The notes beneath the pieces are model-generated. The model saw nothing but the letters and a program-made list of their open reading frames with translations. It had not been told where the DNA came from and searched no databases. DNA of 64,000 nucleotides, taken from positions 124,001-188,000 of the IMG/VR virus record IMGVR_UViG_3300045973_000529; one strand, given 5' to 3'. The stretch is from a virus. Positions 27,684-35,921 of this stretch are shown in pieces (the first letter of the stretch is position 1; the number at the start of each line of letters is the position of its first letter). Position numbers and translations under genes: made by a program.

Positions 27684-30211
27684 TCGCGCCAGCCCTTAGG
27701 ACGACCGCCCTGCTTGAGGTTCACAGTGCGCAACATGTTCGCGTACTTCAGCGCGTCCTTGTAGCCGGCTTCGTCATCAGTGAAGTACTTCGTGTGCAGC
27801 TCGCCATCGAACGGACCGTCGATGCCGACTCGCAGAGTCTTCATGCCTTCCTTCTGAATGTCGATACCGACTGTCAGCACCGTCTCTTCATGATTGCCAC
27901 CTGGGTAGGTGGCCATGTGAGCAGGACCTGCAGCTGGTTCGTCAAGCTTGAAGTAGTGCGCATCAGCACGGGTCATCGCTTCGAGCTCATTGAATGCTTC
28001 ATTCAGAGTCGATTCACCGAGACCGCCAGTGCCGCCATCAGGGAAGCCAGTGACGTACACGGTGGTGCCACGCACGGTGCAAGTGACATCATGCTTGTCG
28101 AGCTCGCGAGCAATCATCTCGGCAACTTCTGTTCGCGCAGTACGCAGATAGTTGTCAACGCATCCGAACTTGACGTTCATGTTCTTGCGCAACCAGCTAT
28201 TCACAGCGGTCATCGACATCATTGGGTGCATACGCTCTTCAACGACTGGCTCTTGCTGTGCTTGTGCAACAGGCTTCTTCACACCCAGTAGTCCAATCAA
28301 CGCTTCAATCTTCTGGTCCACCATTGAGCGCTGCTTCAGGCTGTTGCCAACATCTTCCAGCCCCTTCTTCAGCTGGGGCGCGCGATAGCTCAGATGCTCT
28401 TCAGGAACACCAAGAGCTCGAAGGAGCTCGATGGCTGCCTTGGCGTATGGGTTCGTCGACTTCACAGGGTTCAACTCGTCGATGCGCGACAGGAACCGGC
28501 TTCCAACCGTGTTCTCAACAACGTCCTTGCCAGGCTTCTTCTTTGGGTGCAGATCGGCTTCAGTATCGGCCAGATCTTCAGGAGCTTCAGAGCCATGCAC
28601 ACCGAGTCGATTGGCAAGCATCACAAGCTTCGCCTTCAGTTCACCATGTTGGTCAACAGCCAGCGCTGCCTTTGCGATGAACGGTGCCAGAACGCCGGGA
28701 CCCTTCACAGTGATGAGACCCTCTGGAAGACCAAGAGCAACCAGAACCGCTTCAAGCTTCTTCTGGGTCGCTGCACCGCGCTTTGGGTCATGCTTCTCTG
28801 CAAGCTCCGCCTTCGTGACCTTTGGCACCGTGAGCGTGTAGCCCAGCGCAGTACCGAAGGCGTTGTAGAAGTCGTTGAAGGCGTTCTTCGCGGATGCATT
28901 CTTGCGCAGCATGTCGCCAGCAGCACGAACGCGGTCAATCGCGTCAGGCTCATTCTTCAACAGTCGTCCAACGATACCAGACATCGCGAACAGAGCAATG
29001 ATCTTCTTCTCGATTGGGCGCTTCAGCTGCATGATCAGCTGCTTGTGTCCAGTTTCGAGAGGAATGTTCATCCCATCCTTCACCGAGTCGGTTTCGGTTG
29101 CCTTGGCTTCGTTCATTCGAGCCAAGAAGTTTGATCCAATGGTCATGTCAAAATCCTCAACGAGTTTCGGAGTGTACTTGTAGCTGGCAGTAGCACCAGC
29201 ACGGTTCTTTTCCCTTGTGAGCCGTGCTGCTTCGAGCTCTGCCGCTTCGGCACTCTCAAAGTACGCAACTTCACCTGCACGCTTCAGCGGTGCAGACCGC
29301 AAGCCATTCGTGTCGCCAGAGATGGTCGACATGATCACGTACTTGCCCTTGTTTCCTTGTGCTTGGGCCGCATCCAGGTGCGCTTGAACTTCTTCACGAG
29401 CACCTTCAGCGAGTTTTCCCAGCAACGTGAATCCTTCTTCGGTGACGCCAGAGCCAAGCGAATCAAGATCGTCAAGTGACGGTTCCTTGTCCTCTTTCTT
29501 CTTCTTGCGCATCACTGGGTTGCCGTCCTTGTCGAGCTTCTGGGTGCCATCATCGTTCAGCACTGGCTCAAGTTCATCTTCCTCATCAGTGTCTTCGTCG
29601 GTCGATGCTTCAAGCTCACCCTTGCGAGGCACGTCAATGATCTCCTCTTCACCATCAGCAACTGGTTCATCAGCAACCGCTTCGGTCTCATCAGCTGGCG
29701 GAACATCAATGATCTCTTCATCGCCCGCTGCTTCCTCTTCCGGAGGCAGCTCATCGGTGATCTCAGCATCGATCGACAGATCAGCGTCCGGATCCTCTTC
29801 ACCGGCGGTCGGGTCAGTTGGCCACACGACGTCGACGATGTCGAACTTCTGAGCCAGCTGGTTGATGGCTTCTTCCGTGTCGCCTTCAAGACCGAGGAGC
29901 TTCGACAGTTCTTGCTCGAACTGATCGGCGTCCTGCTGGTTCACGTACACCTTGATGATGTCGCCATCGTCCGTTTCAATCGCGAAGCCGACAGACTCGA
30001 CTTCGTCGTTCAGGTCCTGGGCACGCTCGAGGTAGTCGTTCACGTCAGAGCCAGTTACCTGACCGTCGGCGTTGATGGTGTTCCGCATCAGCGAGAAGCC
30101 GACATTCACCGGCTTGGAGGACATGTCCTGCGCACCAGCCGTTGAACCGTCGCTGGTCTTCAGATCGGCTTGGATGCTGCCCTTGGAGAGTTCTTTGAGG
30201 AGAGTGGTCAC
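27680..30211 (-). CDS. 843-aa late protein with duplicated GSxFLxRxxE motif
   Basis: GTG start inside the stop of the ligase-like gene (GTGA). There is an N-terminal alpha/beta domain (residues ~1-130), a strongly acidic disordered stretch (~133-225) with a repeated EEIIDVP, and a Lys/Glu hinge. Two related segments begin TIGSNFLARMNEA (~358) and TVGSRFLSRIDEL (~568), each followed by helical repeats. A C-terminal alpha/beta domain ends the protein. Not recognised. The late promoter upstream and size suggest a virion or prohead-internal protein. M-N-E/A and I-D-E/L resemble T4-type prohead protease sites (inference). Confidence 0.8.
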   Translation of the reverse strand: MTTLLKELSKGSIQADLKTSDGSTAGAQDMSSKPVNVGFSLMRNTINADGQVTGSDVNDYLERAQDLNDEVESVGFAIETDDGDIIKVYVNQQDADQFEQELSKLLGLEGDTEEAINQLAQKFDIVDVVWPTDPTAGEEDPDADLSIDAEITDELPPEEEAAGDEEIIDVPPADETEAVADEPVADGEEEIIDVPRKGELEASTDEDTDEEDELEPVLNDDGTQKLDKDGNPVMRKKKKEDKEPSLDDLDSLGSGVTEEGFTLLGKLAEGAREEVQAHLDAAQAQGNKGKYVIMSTISGDTNGLRSAPLKRAGEVAYFESAEAAELEAARLTREKNRAGATASYKYTPKLVEDFDMTIGSNFLARMNEAKATETDSVKDGMNIPLETGHKQLIMQLKRPIEKKIIALFAMSGIVGRLLKNEPDAIDRVRAAGDMLRKNASAKNAFNDFYNAFGTALGYTLTVPKVTKAELAEKHDPKRGAATQKKLEAVLVALGLPEGLITVKGPGVLAPFIAKAALAVDQHGELKAKLVMLANRLGVHGSEAPEDLADTEADLHPKKKPGKDVVENTVGSRFLSRIDELNPVKSTNPYAKAAIELLRALGVPEEHLSYRAPQLKKGLEDVGNSLKQRSMVDQKIEALIGLLGVKKPVAQAQQEPVVEERMHPMMSMTAVNSWLRKNMNVKFGCVDNYLRTARTEVAEMIARELDKHDVTCTVRGTTVYVTGFPDGGTGGLGESTLNEAFNELEAMTRADAHYFKLDEPAAGPAHMATYPGGNHEETVLTVGIDIQKEGMKTLRVGIDGPFDGELHTKYFTDDEAGYKDALKYANMLRTVNLKQGGRPKGWRE

Positions 30212-32553
30212 TTGACGTCCTTGTAGTTCCGTGGATCCTTGTGCTTGCGAGTCAAGGCAAGGAACTCCTTCGATTGATTTCGCCGACGCATCTCGGTCTT
30301 GCGGTTGTTGCCGAGTCCAGTCGGAACGGCTGAGATTGCACCGGCGTTTGTTGCTCCATTGGCTGGAACGCTGACTGGAACACCAGCTCCGGAATCAGCA
30401 CCTGCATCTCCGCCTTCACCCTCTTCGGTGAGGGCTGCGATGCGCTTCAACAGGCCTTCAGTTACCACGTCTTCATCCTTCAAGTCATGCGCAATCGGCT
30501 TCAGCCGAGGGTAGAGGCGCGAGTTCGGTACAAACTGCCGCACAAATGCAGACAGCTTCTTGATGAAGCTCTTCTGCTCAGCCACATCGAGTTCTGGAAA
30601 CCGGATCGACAGATCAAGCAGGCTATTTACACGCTCAGTCCGAACACCGGACAGATCGATGAGTCGCTGCAGCATTCGACGGTGATCAGACCACTGAATC
30701 TTGCGTTCGCCGTTCGCGCTGAAGTCCAGGTGAAAGTACTTCCACCACGGGGCTGGGATCTTCTTCGTGATGGCCAGCACTTCAAGACGTGTCTTTGGTG
30801 TCAGGTGATCTTCGAGCTCTGGCTTGGCAGCGCGCCACACGGCGTACCCCCAGTGATTCAGCGGGCTCATCTCATCGTCATGCTTCAAGAGCCGCCAGTT
30901 CTTCCGGTCACGAAGGAAGCGCAGGCCAATCATGTCCTGTGAGTGCACGACCAACATGCTCATGAACACGGTACCGAGGAACGCATTCACGAGGTGCCAG
31001 GTGTCTCGACGATTGAAGTCAGCGAGGCTGATCTCGGTGGCCGGAGCATGCTTCTTCTTTGGCTTGCCCTTCTCGAGCAACAGTCCTTCACCAAGCTTCT
31101 CAGCATGAACTGCTCGAGCTGCTGAACCGTACAGCACAGCCAGCAGACCAGCCAGTGACTTCGTGCCCTTGAGCTTGTCGAACAGCTCCTTCAGGTTCCG
31201 ATGCGCTTCAGCAAAGGTCAACAGCGTCTTCTTCACGGTCTCGTCTGACAGACCGATCTCCTTGCCGTTCTTCAGCTGGAGCTTGTAGTTCCCGTGATCG
31301 GTCTTGAAGGCCTCAAGCTTGTCGCCGAGCTCCTTGTACGTCTCGGAGGCGATGGCGAGGATCTTCTTCTTCACCGCTTCGTGATCCGTGAGCGATGACA
31401 TTGACTTCGCGAGGTTCTTGATTGTCTCTTCAGCGCTATCGCCCTTCACCGGCTCCATGGCCTTGCGGACATTGGATGCCTTGGCGAGCTCACGGTTTCC
31501 CAGAGCCTCAGCGAAGCGGATTCGCATCTGACCTAGCAGACCACCGCGGGCTTCCAACGGAGCGTCAGGATCAGTGGTGTTCAGGGCCGACTGGACCTCA
31601 CCACGTGGCGTCTGGTTGAACTTGTTGATGGCAGTGAAGACGTCACGATCGACGATCTTGACTTGATTGCCACTGGCATCGCGGAGCACGATGCCCTCGA
31701 TGCCAACATCCTCGTCCGGCTTGATGTCATCGGCAGCGAGTCCCGACTTGCGGTGCAGCTTCGACAGCAGCGCCGCCTTGATTGGGAGCTGGTAGTCGTT
31801 CAGGAGCGTCGTGAGCAGCGCTTCCTTGGCTGGCTTGAACCCGCTCTTCAGCTCCTTCGGGACTGAGCTGACCATCGTGGTCGCAAGCTTCAGGTTCGAG
31901 AAGTTGCTGAAGCCTGACGGCTTCTTGAGGAAGGCATCGAGCTTGTCGAGCATCGGCTCGATGCCTGCATCAGCCTTGAGCTTCTTGGTGTCGAGCTTAT
32001 GGGGTGACACGAACTGGAACGTCACCGAGATGTTCGTGGTCGACAGCTCCTTGCCATCAGCCGTGTCGACGACGTCGACCTTGGCTTCAGCCTGCTGGTT
32101 CACAAGGCTCGAGGCGAGGTGATCGGCAATCTCGTTTGGCGTGTCATTCACACCGCGTAGGAACGCGACGAAGGACATTCCGTGTGCACCATACGTGACA
32201 CTATTAGGTTGGCGACCGAACAACACCTCGGCCTCAACCGTGTCGCCAGGGCGCAGTACGCGTTGAATCTCCTGGCTCTTAGCTGCAATGGCAGCGTGCG
32301 CAGCACGGAACTGGTTGAACGCTGAGATGAGCGGCCAGTCCTCCGGAGTGTACCGTCGTTCAGCACCGTTCCGCTTCCCTTCGCGGGATGTGAACAGCTT
32401 TCCCTCTTCATCTGACCCGACCCAGAGCTGAGCACCGTCAAGCTTCTCCTGAGCAGCCATCGTGGCCATATTCCGGAGCGTGTCGACGAACTCGTCGATT
32501 GGAAGGTCCTCGATGTGAGTGATGCCTTCGGTGAGGATTCGTTGGATGTGCAT
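30208..32553 (-). CDS. 781-aa late protein with ligase-like nucleotidyltransferase domain
   Basis: The N-terminus MHIQRILTE/G resembles a T4 capsid-targeting signal ((L/I)xE cut). Covalent nucleotidyltransferase motifs follow: EKLDG (K37, KxDG motif I), LFTSREGK, EVLFGR, then near residue 290 EGIVLRD (motif IV) and QVKIVD (motif V). Residues ~300-781 are a long helical region of unknown fold with a Gly/Ala-rich linker near the end. DNA or RNA ligases are far shorter and usually early. This gene follows a late motif only four bases upstream, so it may be a packaged or head-associated enzyme. Confidence 0.75.
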   Translation of the reverse strand: MHIQRILTEGITHIEDLPIDEFVDTLRNMATMAAQEKLDGAQLWVGSDEEGKLFTSREGKRNGAERRYTPEDWPLISAFNQFRAAHAAIAAKSQEIQRVLRPGDTVEAEVLFGRQPNSVTYGAHGMSFVAFLRGVNDTPNEIADHLASSLVNQQAEAKVDVVDTADGKELSTTNISVTFQFVSPHKLDTKKLKADAGIEPMLDKLDAFLKKPSGFSNFSNLKLATTMVSSVPKELKSGFKPAKEALLTTLLNDYQLPIKAALLSKLHRKSGLAADDIKPDEDVGIEGIVLRDASGNQVKIVDRDVFTAINKFNQTPRGEVQSALNTTDPDAPLEARGGLLGQMRIRFAEALGNRELAKASNVRKAMEPVKGDSAEETIKNLAKSMSSLTDHEAVKKKILAIASETYKELGDKLEAFKTDHGNYKLQLKNGKEIGLSDETVKKTLLTFAEAHRNLKELFDKLKGTKSLAGLLAVLYGSAARAVHAEKLGEGLLLEKGKPKKKHAPATEISLADFNRRDTWHLVNAFLGTVFMSMLVVHSQDMIGLRFLRDRKNWRLLKHDDEMSPLNHWGYAVWRAAKPELEDHLTPKTRLEVLAITKKIPAPWWKYFHLDFSANGERKIQWSDHRRMLQRLIDLSGVRTERVNSLLDLSIRFPELDVAEQKSFIKKLSAFVRQFVPNSRLYPRLKPIAHDLKDEDVVTEGLLKRIAALTEEGEGGDAGADSGAGVPVSVPANGATNAGAISAVPTGLGNNRKTEMRRRNQSKEFLALTRKHKDPRNYKDVK

Positions 32554-32557
32554 CGAC

Positions 32558-32563
32558 TATTTA
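32558..32563 (-). promoter_or_regulatory. Late promoter TAAATA (minus strand)
   Basis: ccTAAATAgtcgATG on the minus strand. The gap to the start is four bases, as at 19590-19600. Confidence 0.5.
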
Positions 32564-32577
32564 GGTCCGGATGCACA

Positions 32578-32621
32578 CAAGGGACCCGAAGGTCCCTTGC
32601 TATTCGTCGGCTAATGCCGAC
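32578..32621 (-). terminator. Double hairpin after the lipoprotein gene
   Basis: GTCGGC-ATTA-GCCGAC, then CAAGGGACC-TTCG-GGTCCCTTG on the minus strand. There is no long U tract, but two stable stems lie right behind the stop at 32628. They separate the cargo genes from the late promoter at 32558. Confidence 0.65.
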
Positions 32622-32627
32622 AGGGCG

Positions 32628-33422
32628 TCAGGCGCCGGTGCCGAAGAGGATGCGGTGCGGTGCCGGATCCATACGCAGGATGAACACGATGACTTGCTGG
32701 GCTGGGTTGTAGCTGATGATGCCGCGAGCAAGCTGCGTGGGGTACAGACACAGCGAAGAATCACTGAACTGGATCGTGATGCGTGCGAACCCACGACCAG
32801 AATCCGTACTCGAACCAGCGAATGAGCATCCGTTGATGTTGCCTGTCCAGCTCTTTGGCGCAGCCTGGGCACTCGCGCTCAGCGCGGTCGTGCGGGACGT
32901 CGACAGCGTGATGGACGGTGCGCTCAGCGTGGTGGTTCTCGCCAGCGGGTAGACCAAATTCCAGCTGAGCGACCATTGGCCGCTGGGGATATTGCCAGTG
33001 GTAGCGAGCCCTGCTCGCGATGCTGAACCGCTCGTCGTAGCACCGAAGGCTTGCGTCGTGAACTGCAAGCGGTCATCCACAATGTTGCCCGCAACATCGA
33101 TGCCGCTGTAAAACAGGCCGCGGTAATCGTTGCGATACGTGGTGCCAGAAACACCGAAGGCGCCGCTGTTTGCCACGGTCACATCGCCAACGCTAACACC
33201 CGCAACAGTCGGGTTGATCGGGCGATCGACGGCGATCGAGTAGAACCTGCCGTCGGTGTCGATGATCAGCCGGCTATTGGGGTTGACGTCATTGACGTAG
33301 GCACCCGCCATCGTCTCGATTGAGTGGCTCGACGGGGCCGGTGCCGGCGAATCACCACCGCCACCGCCACCACAAGCGGCGAGGCTGAGAACGAGCGATA
33401 CGATTGCGAGAGAGCACTTCAT
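32628..33422 (-). CDS. Bacterial-type lipoprotein with poly-Gly linker
   Basis: A 264-aa protein. Lipoprotein signal: MKCSLAIVSLVLSLAAC with the lipid-carrying Cys17 followed by six Gly and a DSPAPAPSS linker. LAACGGGGGG is a familiar look of betaproteobacterial outer-membrane lipoproteins. The mature part is a beta-rich domain with GAYVNDVNPNSRLIIDTDG and a DSSLCLYP region. There is no phage family that I recognise. Downstream of the PEP-CTERM gene and closed by hairpins. Likely displayed on the infected cell (exclusion, adhesion or EPS-related), which is inference. Confidence 0.8.
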   Translation of the reverse strand: MKCSLAIVSLVLSLAACGGGGGGDSPAPAPSSHSIETMAGAYVNDVNPNSRLIIDTDGRFYSIAVDRPINPTVAGVSVGDVTVANSGAFGVSGTTYRNDYRGLFYSGIDVAGNIVDDRLQFTTQAFGATTSGSASRAGLATTGNIPSGQWSLSWNLVYPLARTTTLSAPSITLSTSRTTALSASAQAAPKSWTGNINGCSFAGSSTDSGRGFARITIQFSDSSLCLYPTQLARGIISYNPAQQVIVFILRMDPAPHRILFGTGA

Positions 33423-33451
33423 GATGTTTTCCAGTGGTTGACGAGGAAGAC

Positions 33452-33460
33452 ATCATATCA
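33452..33460 (-). promoter_or_regulatory. Candidate sigma70-type promoter of the lipoprotein gene
   Basis: TGATATGAT on the minus strand (extended -10, TG-n-TATGAT), about 30 bases ahead of the ATG. No good -35 is seen. Confidence 0.45.
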
Positions 33461-33484
33461 CCGTGCTCGACTACGCGCCAACTG

Positions 33485-34153
33485 TTACATTCGTTTTGCC
33501 TTGAAGATCAGGGCTCCAAGACCCGCCAAGAACAGCAGGTAGACAGAAGGTTCAGGCACTGCCGGGAGAGGCACTGCCGGGAGAGGCGGCACAGGAGTTG
33601 CCGTCGCATTGCTGAATGCGACGTTGTCGAACAGGAATTGGTTCGAGTCGCTACCGTCACCGAAGCCGCCGCCCGGCGTTTTGAACGCGAAGGCAAAGGC
33701 AGTGATCTGTCCAGTGTATCCAGTGCTCGAAGCCACGTTGAGTGTCGCGCCGCCAGGCACGTCAATCGGTGATCGGAACTGGAGCTTTCCAGCATTGTTC
33801 GTCGTGCCGCTGAACACTGTGTTCGCGCCGTTGTACATCACAAGGTATGCGACACCACCATTCGATCGACCGCCGTACGTGAAGCTGTCGAGCGTAAATG
33901 CCGAGTGATCAGCTCGCTGGATCAGGTTGCTTCGAGCACCGCCATTTGTTGACAGGGCCAGGTACGGATCACGTAGCTCTGTCTTGGGGTTGTCGAACCA
34001 GGCCGGGCCGAAGGTGAAGCCACCGTAGTCGGTGCTGAAGTTCGGATCGGCGTTGTGCGAGAAGGACGTGAAGTCGAGAACGCCAGACACTGCGAAGGCC
34101 GAGCTGGCGACAAGCAGCAGTACGCCGGTGATGAAGGATCGAAGAGAAGCCAT
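33485..34153 (-). CDS. PEP-CTERM domain protein
   Basis: A 222-aa protein. Start at MASLRSFITGVLLLV; upstream in-frame sequence lacks signal-peptide character. Sec signal peptide ends at SSAFA. The mature domain is a beta-rich, secreted type with repeated Gly/Asn/Asp turns. The C-terminus is VPEPSVYLLFLAGLGALIF and then KAKRM, a complete PEP-CTERM sorting signal (VPEP, hydrophobic span, basic end) that exosortase/XrtA systems process. A 15-bp tandem repeat (33556-33585) encodes the PLPAV linker. The host would have to supply the exosortase. A very unusual gene for a virulent myovirus. Confidence 0.88.
   Translation of the reverse strand: MASLRSFITGVLLLVASSAFAVSGVLDFTSFSHNADPNFSTDYGGFTFGPAWFDNPKTELRDPYLALSTNGGARSNLIQRADHSAFTLDSFTYGGRSNGGVAYLVMYNGANTVFSGTTNNAGKLQFRSPIDVPGGATLNVASSTGYTGQITAFAFAFKTPGGGFGDGSDSNQFLFDNVAFSNATATPVPPLPAVPLPAVPEPSVYLLFLAGLGALIFKAKRM
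33556..33585 (+). repeat. 15-bp tandem repeat, two copies
   Basis: gcactgccgggagag occurs twice in perfect tandem, followed by a partial third (gcggcac). It encodes the Pro-rich linker just before the PEP-CTERM signal, so linker length may vary by slippage. Confidence 0.8.
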
Positions 34154-34178
34154 GTGGTTTCCGAGTTGTTGAAGGGCT

Positions 34179-34184
34179 ATTATA
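34179..34184 (-). promoter_or_regulatory. Promoter -10 box of the PEP-CTERM gene
   Basis: TATAAT on the minus strand in GGTGTATAATAG, 25 bases before the ATG and directly behind a terminator. No clear -35. This gives the cargo gene its own sigma70-type promoter, a moron-like arrangement. Confidence 0.6.
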
Positions 34185-34190
34185 CACCGG

Positions 34191-34220
34191 AAACGAGAAG
34201 AGCCGCACAAGGCGGCTCTT
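34191..34220 (-). terminator. Terminator of the DUF6447-like gene
   Basis: AAGAGCCGC-CTTGT-GCGGCTCTT followed by CTCGTTT on the minus strand. A nine-bp stem directly downstream of the stop at 34238. Confidence 0.75.
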
Positions 34221-34237
34221 CAAGAAGCAGAAGCTGC

Positions 34238-34504
34238 TTACTCGGCCGGGACGGCCTCGACTGGTGCAGCGTCGTTCGCAGCGGTTGCGGCAGCCTTGGC
34301 TTCCAGTTCCTTCTTGACGGCTTCAGTGATCTGAGCGCCGAGGTGCTGGATGGCGGACTGGGTCTTCAGGACCGCGAGCTGTTCCTTCTGCAGTTCAGCA
34401 GCGAAGCCGTTGTAGATCGCCACAGCCTGAACGACTTGAGCGCTGAAATCGCTCAGTGGGTATTGGACGCCGTCGAGGGTGATGGTCTGGACTTGTTCGG
34501 TCAT
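34238..34504 (-). CDS. Small late DUF6447-like protein
   Basis: An 88-aa protein. The pattern ITLDGVQYPLSDFS, then helical AELQKEQLAVLKTQSAIQHLG, fits the small phage family I know as DUF6447 (beta-hairpin plus coiled coil). The C-terminal tail is Ala/Pro-rich. A taggag site precedes the ATG, and two late promoters lie upstream. Probably an abundant structural accessory. Confidence 0.75.
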   Translation of the reverse strand: MTEQVQTITLDGVQYPLSDFSAQVVQAVAIYNGFAAELQKEQLAVLKTQSAIQHLGAQITEAVKKELEAKAAATAANDAAPVEAVPAE

Positions 34505-34542
34505 GGGTGGAACTCCTATAGGATGGTTGATGTCGACACCGG

Positions 34543-34548
34543 TATTTA
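34543..34548 (-). promoter_or_regulatory. Late promoter TAAATA, proximal
   Basis: cgaTAAATAccg on the minus strand, 38 bases before the 34504 start. Confidence 0.7.
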
Positions 34549-34567
34549 TCGTGCACCGGCAGGCACG

Positions 34568-34573
34568 TATTTA
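34568..34573 (-). promoter_or_regulatory. Late promoter TAAATA, distal
   Basis: gagTAAATAcgt on the minus strand, directly after the gp41 stop. Tandem with the proximal copy 25 bases away. Confidence 0.65.
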
Positions 34574-34574
34574 C

Positions 34575-35921
34575 TCATCGTCCCAAAAGCGCCTGGAGGC
34601 CATCTCCAGCCTGCCCTGGCTTAGTGTCGCCCAATGCCAGTACCTTGCCCTTCGGCCGGAGATTCGGCTTCAGCGCCTTCTTGGACATGTCGCTGATGCG
34701 GAGACTATCAGAGTCCCACGCCATCTCGATCTTCTTGTTCACGGCGTTCGAGTTCCGTGCCTTGAGGAATTCAAAGCGGTACATGCCAGCGATGTCCATC
34801 GCCTCGTCCTTCACCAGTGCAATCACCAGATCGGATGTGTTGATCTTTGAGATGCCGCCCTGGATGTGGTCTTGTCCAATCGCCTTCTCTTCACGGGTCG
34901 CGACGATGGCACCACGCCCGAGCTGGCTGGCGCTGATCATCAGGCAGTCGAAGTCGAACCCGATTGCACGAACTTCTTCGGTGACGAACTTGTCCTTCGT
35001 GAACATGTTGCTGCCATCGTGCTTCTGTACCGAAGCCATCAGATCGATGTAGTCAACAACGACGAAGTCAGGCTTGAAGCCATGCACGGCCTCAAGCTCA
35101 CGCAGGTACGACGCGATGTGATCAGCTGTCGTTGAACCTTCGCGCATGCGCTTGATGAAGAATCGACCCTTCGAGGACTCCTTGAAGAGCTCGACCTCTT
35201 GGCCGACCTTGAGTTTGTTCGCGAAGATGTTCTTGCCTGAGATTCGACTGATCATCGAGTCGAGCCGCTTGGCCACAACACGGTCACGCATCTCCAACGA
35301 GATGTACACACCATGCATACCGCGGCTCAGCAGGTTGTACGCCAAGTTCAGCATCGCGACGGACTTACCACCGCCCGAGTTCGCTGTGAACAGACATAGC
35401 TCTTGCCGACCGAGACCGCCAATGAGCTCATCAACATCGTCCCAGCCCGTCGAGATCAGCACTTCGAGAACTTCAGACTCTTCGAGCCGCCCAGTCGGAT
35501 CAGCGAAGTAATCGATGCCAAGATCGCTGTGCAACTGCACCTGAGTGGCAAGCTTGATCTGCTCGACCATCTTGCCGAAGTCGCCCTTCTCGATTAGGGC
35601 TGGCGCTTTCAGCACCGCTTCAGTCACGGCACGGATCTGACAGAACCCAGCGATCTGCTCAGCGACGTACTTCACATCCTGCTGTGGCAGCTGAACCGCT
35701 TCGATCGTGGTGAGCTTTGTGTTCACCTGGAACACTGGCATTGAAGGCACACCACGGTACTTGCCGTAGAACTCCTTCAGGAACGAGACACCGTCCTGCA
35801 GCGACGAGTCAAAGAAGCTCGGCTTCAAGAGGTGCTGGACACGGGCAAACAGCGCCGGGTTCCCAAGCATCGTGCTCAGGTACAGGCGCTGTGCCCCGTC
35901 GTCGATCATGACATCACTCAT
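34575..35921 (-). CDS. Replicative DNA helicase, gp41/DnaB type
   Basis: A 448-aa protein. An N-terminal helical domain precedes a RecA-fold ATPase with Walker A ANSGGGKS (residues ~180-187), YISLEM, Walker B DFVVVDYIDLM, and LMISASQLGRGA (motif H3/H4). Length matches the T4 gp41 class. It would unwind the fork 5'-3' as a hexamer and partner the primase encoded immediately upstream, with which it shares an ATGA overlap. Confidence 0.93.
   Translation of the reverse strand: MSDVMIDDGAQRLYLSTMLGNPALFARVQHLLKPSFFDSSLQDGVSFLKEFYGKYRGVPSMPVFQVNTKLTTIEAVQLPQQDVKYVAEQIAGFCQIRAVTEAVLKAPALIEKGDFGKMVEQIKLATQVQLHSDLGIDYFADPTGRLEESEVLEVLISTGWDDVDELIGGLGRQELCLFTANSGGGKSVAMLNLAYNLLSRGMHGVYISLEMRDRVVAKRLDSMISRISGKNIFANKLKVGQEVELFKESSKGRFFIKRMREGSTTADHIASYLRELEAVHGFKPDFVVVDYIDLMASVQKHDGSNMFTKDKFVTEEVRAIGFDFDCLMISASQLGRGAIVATREEKAIGQDHIQGGISKINTSDLVIALVKDEAMDIAGMYRFEFLKARNSNAVNKKIEMAWDSDSLRISDMSKKALKPNLRPKGKVLALGDTKPGQAGDGLQALLGR

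Noticed and set aside
30624-30629. TAAATA on the minus strand inside the ligase-like gene
   Set aside because: It lies inside coding sequence with no gene start nearby, so it is probably chance.
32628-34153. Cargo genes considered as host contamination or a prophage edge
   Set aside because: They are flanked closely on both sides by late-promoter phage genes in the same orientation. There is no integrase, attachment-site repeat or rise in host-like genes.
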